Assembly (NCBI RefSeq): GCF_042682915.1
Contig: NZ_JBHUIW010000008.1
Location: 101,236 to 165,235, forward strand
Source: Rhodoplanes azumiensis
GTDB taxonomy: Bacteria > Pseudomonadota > Alphaproteobacteria > Rhizobiales > Xanthobacteraceae
DNA length: 64,000 nt
Direction of reading: 5' to 3'
Position numbers and translations under genes: made by a program. The notes under the pieces were generated by a model that was not told the DNA's origin, ran no database searches, and saw only the letters and a program-made list of their open reading frames with translations. This document shows, piece by piece, positions 61,630 through 64,000 of this stretch (the first letter of the stretch is position 1; every line of letters starts with the position of its first letter).

Positions 61630-62244
61630 ATGCCCAGTCCAAACGGTCCCCTGCGGGTCGGAGTCGGCGGGCCGGTCGGATCCGGCAAGACCGCGCTGAT
61701 GGACACGCTCTGCAAGCGGTTGCGCGAGAAGTTCGACATCGCCGCGATCACCAACGACATCTACACCAAGTGGGATGCCGAGTATCTGGTGCGCTCGGGG
61801 GCGCTCGCGCCGGAGCGCATCGCCGGCGTCGAGACCGGCGGTTGCCCGCACACGGCGATCCGCGAGGACGCCTCGATGAACCTCGCCGCCATCGCCGAGA
61901 TGCGGGCGAAGTTCCCGAACCTCGATCTGGTGCTGGTCGAGTCGGGCGGCGACAATCTCGCCGCCACCTTCTCGCCCGAGCTCGCGGATCTCACGATCTA
62001 CGTGATCGACGTCGCGGCAGGAGAGAAAATCCCGTCCAAGGGCGGGCCGGGCATCACTCGCTCGGATCTTCTGGTGATCAACAAGATCGACCTCGCTCCG
62101 CACGTGGGGGCGTCGCTCGCCAATATGGAGCGCGACGCCAAGCGCATGCGCGGCGAGCGGCCGTTCGTCTTCACCAACACGAAGACGGGCGAAGGCGTGG
62201 ATACGGTGGAGGCGTTCGTGATCCGGGCGGGGGGATTGGGGTGA
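61630..62244 (+). CDS. ureG: Urease accessory GTPase UreG
   Basis: 204 residues. The P-loop GPVGSGKT lies at 14-21. ITNDIYTKWDAEYLVRSG, GVETGGCPHTAIREDASMN with the nickel-binding Cys-Pro-His, and LLVINKIDLAPHVGASL (G4 NKxD) are all present. It couples GTP hydrolysis to nickel delivery into urease with UreD and UreF. GAAGGAAA eight bases before the ATG is the ribosome binding site. It is the last urease gene here. Confidence 0.96.
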   Translation: MPSPNGPLRVGVGGPVGSGKTALMDTLCKRLREKFDIAAITNDIYTKWDAEYLVRSGALAPERIAGVETGGCPHTAIREDASMNLAAIAEMRAKFPNLDLVLVESGGDNLAATFSPELADLTIYVIDVAAGEKIPSKGGPGITRSDLLVINKIDLAPHVGASLANMERDAKRMRGERPFVFTNTKTGEGVDTVEAFVIRAGGLG

Positions 62245-62249
62245 TCCTC

Positions 62250-62372
62250 CGTCGTCCCGGGTCGTCGCGAAGCGGCGAGCCCCGGACCCATACGCCCGGT
62301 CTTTCGTGCGCCATCGGCACTGGGACTATGGATTCCGGGCTCGCGGGCTCCGCCCGCGCCCCGGAATGACGA
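62250..62372. repeat. Intergenic palindromic repeat (family C, copy 3), ureG-hydantoinase
   Basis: It begins CCGTCGTCCCGGGTCGTCG and ends CGCCCCGGAATGACGAG. The arms match copies 1 and 2; the centre has an extra 17 bp or so. It lies between the convergent ureG and hydantoinase genes, 5 and 3 bp from their stops, so it probably also serves as a terminator. Confidence 0.85.
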
Positions 62373-62375
62373 GCA

Positions 62376-63788
62376 TCACTTCGACGCGTAGGGCGAGATC
62401 CCGCGCTTGAGGAAGGCGCCGTCGCCCGGCGCTCCGAGGATCCTGCCCTCCTCGCATACCGGCTTGCCCTTGAGGATCGTCATCACGGGCCAGCCCGTCA
62501 CGGCGAGGCCCTCGTAGGGCGTGTAGTCGCAGGCGCCGTGCATCAGCTCCTGGCGGATCGTCTCCTTGCGGGCCGGATCCCACAGCACGAGGTCGGCGTC
62601 GAAGCCGGGCGCGATCGAGCCCTTCTGCGGGTAGAGCCCGTACATCTTGGCGTGATTGGTCGAGGTCAGCGCGACGAACTCGTTCATGCCGATGCGGCCC
62701 TTGTCGACGCCGAGGCCCCACAGCACCGCCATGCGGGTCTCGACGCCCGGGATGCCGTTCGGCACCCACTTGAACGAGGTCTTGGCCTTCGGGCTGCGCT
62801 TGCCGTCGACGCCGTCCATGAACGGGCAGTGGTCGGACGAGAAGGTCTGGAACACGCCGGCCTGAAGGCCCTGCCAGATCGCCTCCTGGCTCGCATGGTC
62901 GCGCGGCGGCGGCGAGCAGACATACTTGCCGCCGCTCTCGTCCATGTTGAGGCCCTTCATGTCGTCGGCGGTGAGCGCGATGTATTGCGGGCAGGTCTCG
63001 CCGTAGACCTTCAGGCCGCGGTTCTGGGCCCAGCGGATCTGCTCCATCGCTTCGCGGCCGGAGACGTGGACGATCATGATCGGCACGTCGGTCAGCTCGG
63101 CATGGCTGATGGCGCGGTGCGCCGCCTCGCGCTCGACGATCTCGGGCCGCGACACGCCGTGATAGTAGGGCGCGGTCTTGCCGGCCCGCTCCAGTCGCTC
63201 GGTCATGAATTTGATGGCGTCGTAGCCCTCGGCATGCACCATCACCAGCGCCCGGCAGCCGCGCGCGCACTCGAACACCTCCAAGAGCTCGCGATCGTTC
63301 AGGACCATGTCGTCGTAGGTCATGAACACCTTGAACGAGGTGTAGCCGTCGCCGACCAGCGCCGGCAGCTCCTGGCCGAGCACGCTTGGGCTCGGGTTGG
63401 TGATGATCAGATGGAAGCCGTAGTCGCAATAGGCCTTGCCGTCGGCCTCCTGGTGATACTCCTGGACGACGGCGCGCAGGCCGGCGCCGCGCGGCTGCAT
63501 GGCGAAGGGCAGCACCGTCGTGGTGCCGCCGGCGATCGCGGCGCGGGTGCCGGTCTCGAAGTCGTCCGACATCTTCGGCCCGCCGAAGGTCGGCTGGGCG
63601 AGATGGACGTGGCTGTCGATGCCGCCCGGCATGACGAGGAGACCGGACGCGTCGATCTCGCGTGCCGCGCCCGCGATCCGCTCGGCGACCGCGACGATGC
63701 GGCCGCCGCGGACGCCGACATCGGCCCGCACCGTGTCGCTCGCCGTCACGACGGTGCCGCCGCGGATGGAAAGATCGTAGTCGGACAT
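62376..63788 (-). CDS. Dihydropyrimidinase / D-hydantoinase
   Basis: 470 residues of the cyclic amidohydrolase family. His60-x-His62 in GGIDSHVHLAQPTF, the likely carbamylated Lys153 in GYTSFKVFMTYDD, VHAEGYDAIKFMTERL, MIVHVSGREAMEQIRWAQ, TCPQYIALTADDMKGLNM and FSSDHCPFM are all typical. It opens the ring of dihydropyrimidines or hydantoins to N-carbamoyl amino acids, a step of reductive pyrimidine breakdown. Allantoinases are relatives, but residue pattern and length fit dihydropyrimidinase better. The ATG at 63788 has GGAG six bases upstream. A weak sigma-54-like match lies about 100 bp upstream. Confidence 0.9.
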   Translation of the reverse strand: MSDYDLSIRGGTVVTASDTVRADVGVRGGRIVAVAERIAGAAREIDASGLLVMPGGIDSHVHLAQPTFGGPKMSDDFETGTRAAIAGGTTTVLPFAMQPRGAGLRAVVQEYHQEADGKAYCDYGFHLIITNPSPSVLGQELPALVGDGYTSFKVFMTYDDMVLNDRELLEVFECARGCRALVMVHAEGYDAIKFMTERLERAGKTAPYYHGVSRPEIVEREAAHRAISHAELTDVPIMIVHVSGREAMEQIRWAQNRGLKVYGETCPQYIALTADDMKGLNMDESGGKYVCSPPPRDHASQEAIWQGLQAGVFQTFSSDHCPFMDGVDGKRSPKAKTSFKWVPNGIPGVETRMAVLWGLGVDKGRIGMNEFVALTSTNHAKMYGLYPQKGSIAPGFDADLVLWDPARKETIRQELMHGACDYTPYEGLAVTGWPVMTILKGKPVCEEGRILGAPGDGAFLKRGISPYASK

Positions 63789-64000
63789 GGGACGCTCCGG
63801 ATGCGGGAAAAGCCGCGGCCGGAAGGATCGGGCGGCCGCGCGGGACCGGTCGCGAGGCTTACCCCGATCCGGATCCCGGCGCAACGGCGCGACCTCGCCG
63901 CGCAGATGCCGGCACGAACCGGCGTCACCTCTCTCCCCGCGCAGCGCTACGGCATGCACAGATCTTGTTGCGACGGATTGACTCGGGGCGGCAGGAGGCA

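Noticed and set aside
62376..63788. Allantoinase as identity of the cyclic amidohydrolase
   Set aside because: Motif wording (GYTSFKVFMTYDD, FSSDHCPF) and 470-residue length fit dihydropyrimidinase/hydantoinase better, though the adjacent urate route made allantoinase tempting.

Overview
The window is one contiguous piece of a very GC-rich (roughly 68-70 % by eye) bacterial chromosome. The urea-transport/urease gene order, the type of intergenic palindromic repeats, Tat-type signal peptides and sigma-54 promoters suggest an alphaproteobacterium of the Hyphomicrobiales (Rhizobiales). The genus cannot be fixed from sequence alone. No rRNA, tRNA, IS element, prophage or CRISPR array was seen.

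Region 1 (1-1.3 kb) holds the 5' part of a sulfide:quinone-reductase-like gene with an AT-rich palindrome upstream. Region 2 (1.3-39 kb) is a large surface-polysaccharide (O-antigen/LPS-type) locus. It starts with a flippase-like protein plus a DprE1/DprE2-like pair, which in known systems makes a polyprenyl-phospho-pentose. A GDP-deoxyhexose reductase follows, then a set matching WbpV/WbpL/WbpM (4-ketoreductase, initiating sugar-1-phosphate transferase, membrane 4,6-dehydratase). Next come a glycosyltransferase, an AsnB-type amidotransferase and a TviB/WbpO-type UDP-HexNAc dehydrogenase on the minus strand. Divergent from these is a long plus-strand series: Wzm/Wzt ABC exporter, TylF-like methyltransferase, three related glycosyltransferases, UDP-glucuronate 4-epimerase, another glycosyltransferase, a three-domain flippase/methyltransferase/glycosyltransferase fusion, a methyltransferase, a large membrane protein and GDP-fucose synthase. 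The locus ends with a FemAB-like protein, a GtrB/ArnC-like transferase, a minus-strand polytopic membrane protein and an O-antigen-ligase/polymerase-like protein. About 2 kb in the middle (approx. 16.0-17.96 kb) is clearly lower in GC and begins inside wzt.

Region 3 (38.8-40.3 kb) has two small hypothetical genes and a small 2[4Fe-4S] ferredoxin ending at a strong bidirectional terminator. Region 4 (40.3-64 kb) is a nitrogen-scavenging region. On the minus strand are an NMT1/THI5-type ABC importer, a UraD-UraH fusion and a membrane urate oxidase (PuuD). On the plus strand are urtABCDE (urea ABC transporter) and the urease genes ureD, ureA, an FmdE-like secreted protein gene, ureB and ureC, then ureE, ureF and ureG. 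Between ureC and ureE sit a second NMT1-type binding protein, a UbiD-type decarboxylase and a TRAP-type binding protein. A dihydropyrimidinase/hydantoinase closes the window. Much of the route from urate and cyclic amides to urea and then ammonia is therefore encoded here. GG-N10-GC sigma-54 promoter matches precede the first importer, urtA and the orphan binding protein, which suggests control by nitrogen limitation (NtrC/RpoN). Palindromic intergenic repeats of several families occur only in Region 4; I saw none in the polysaccharide locus.
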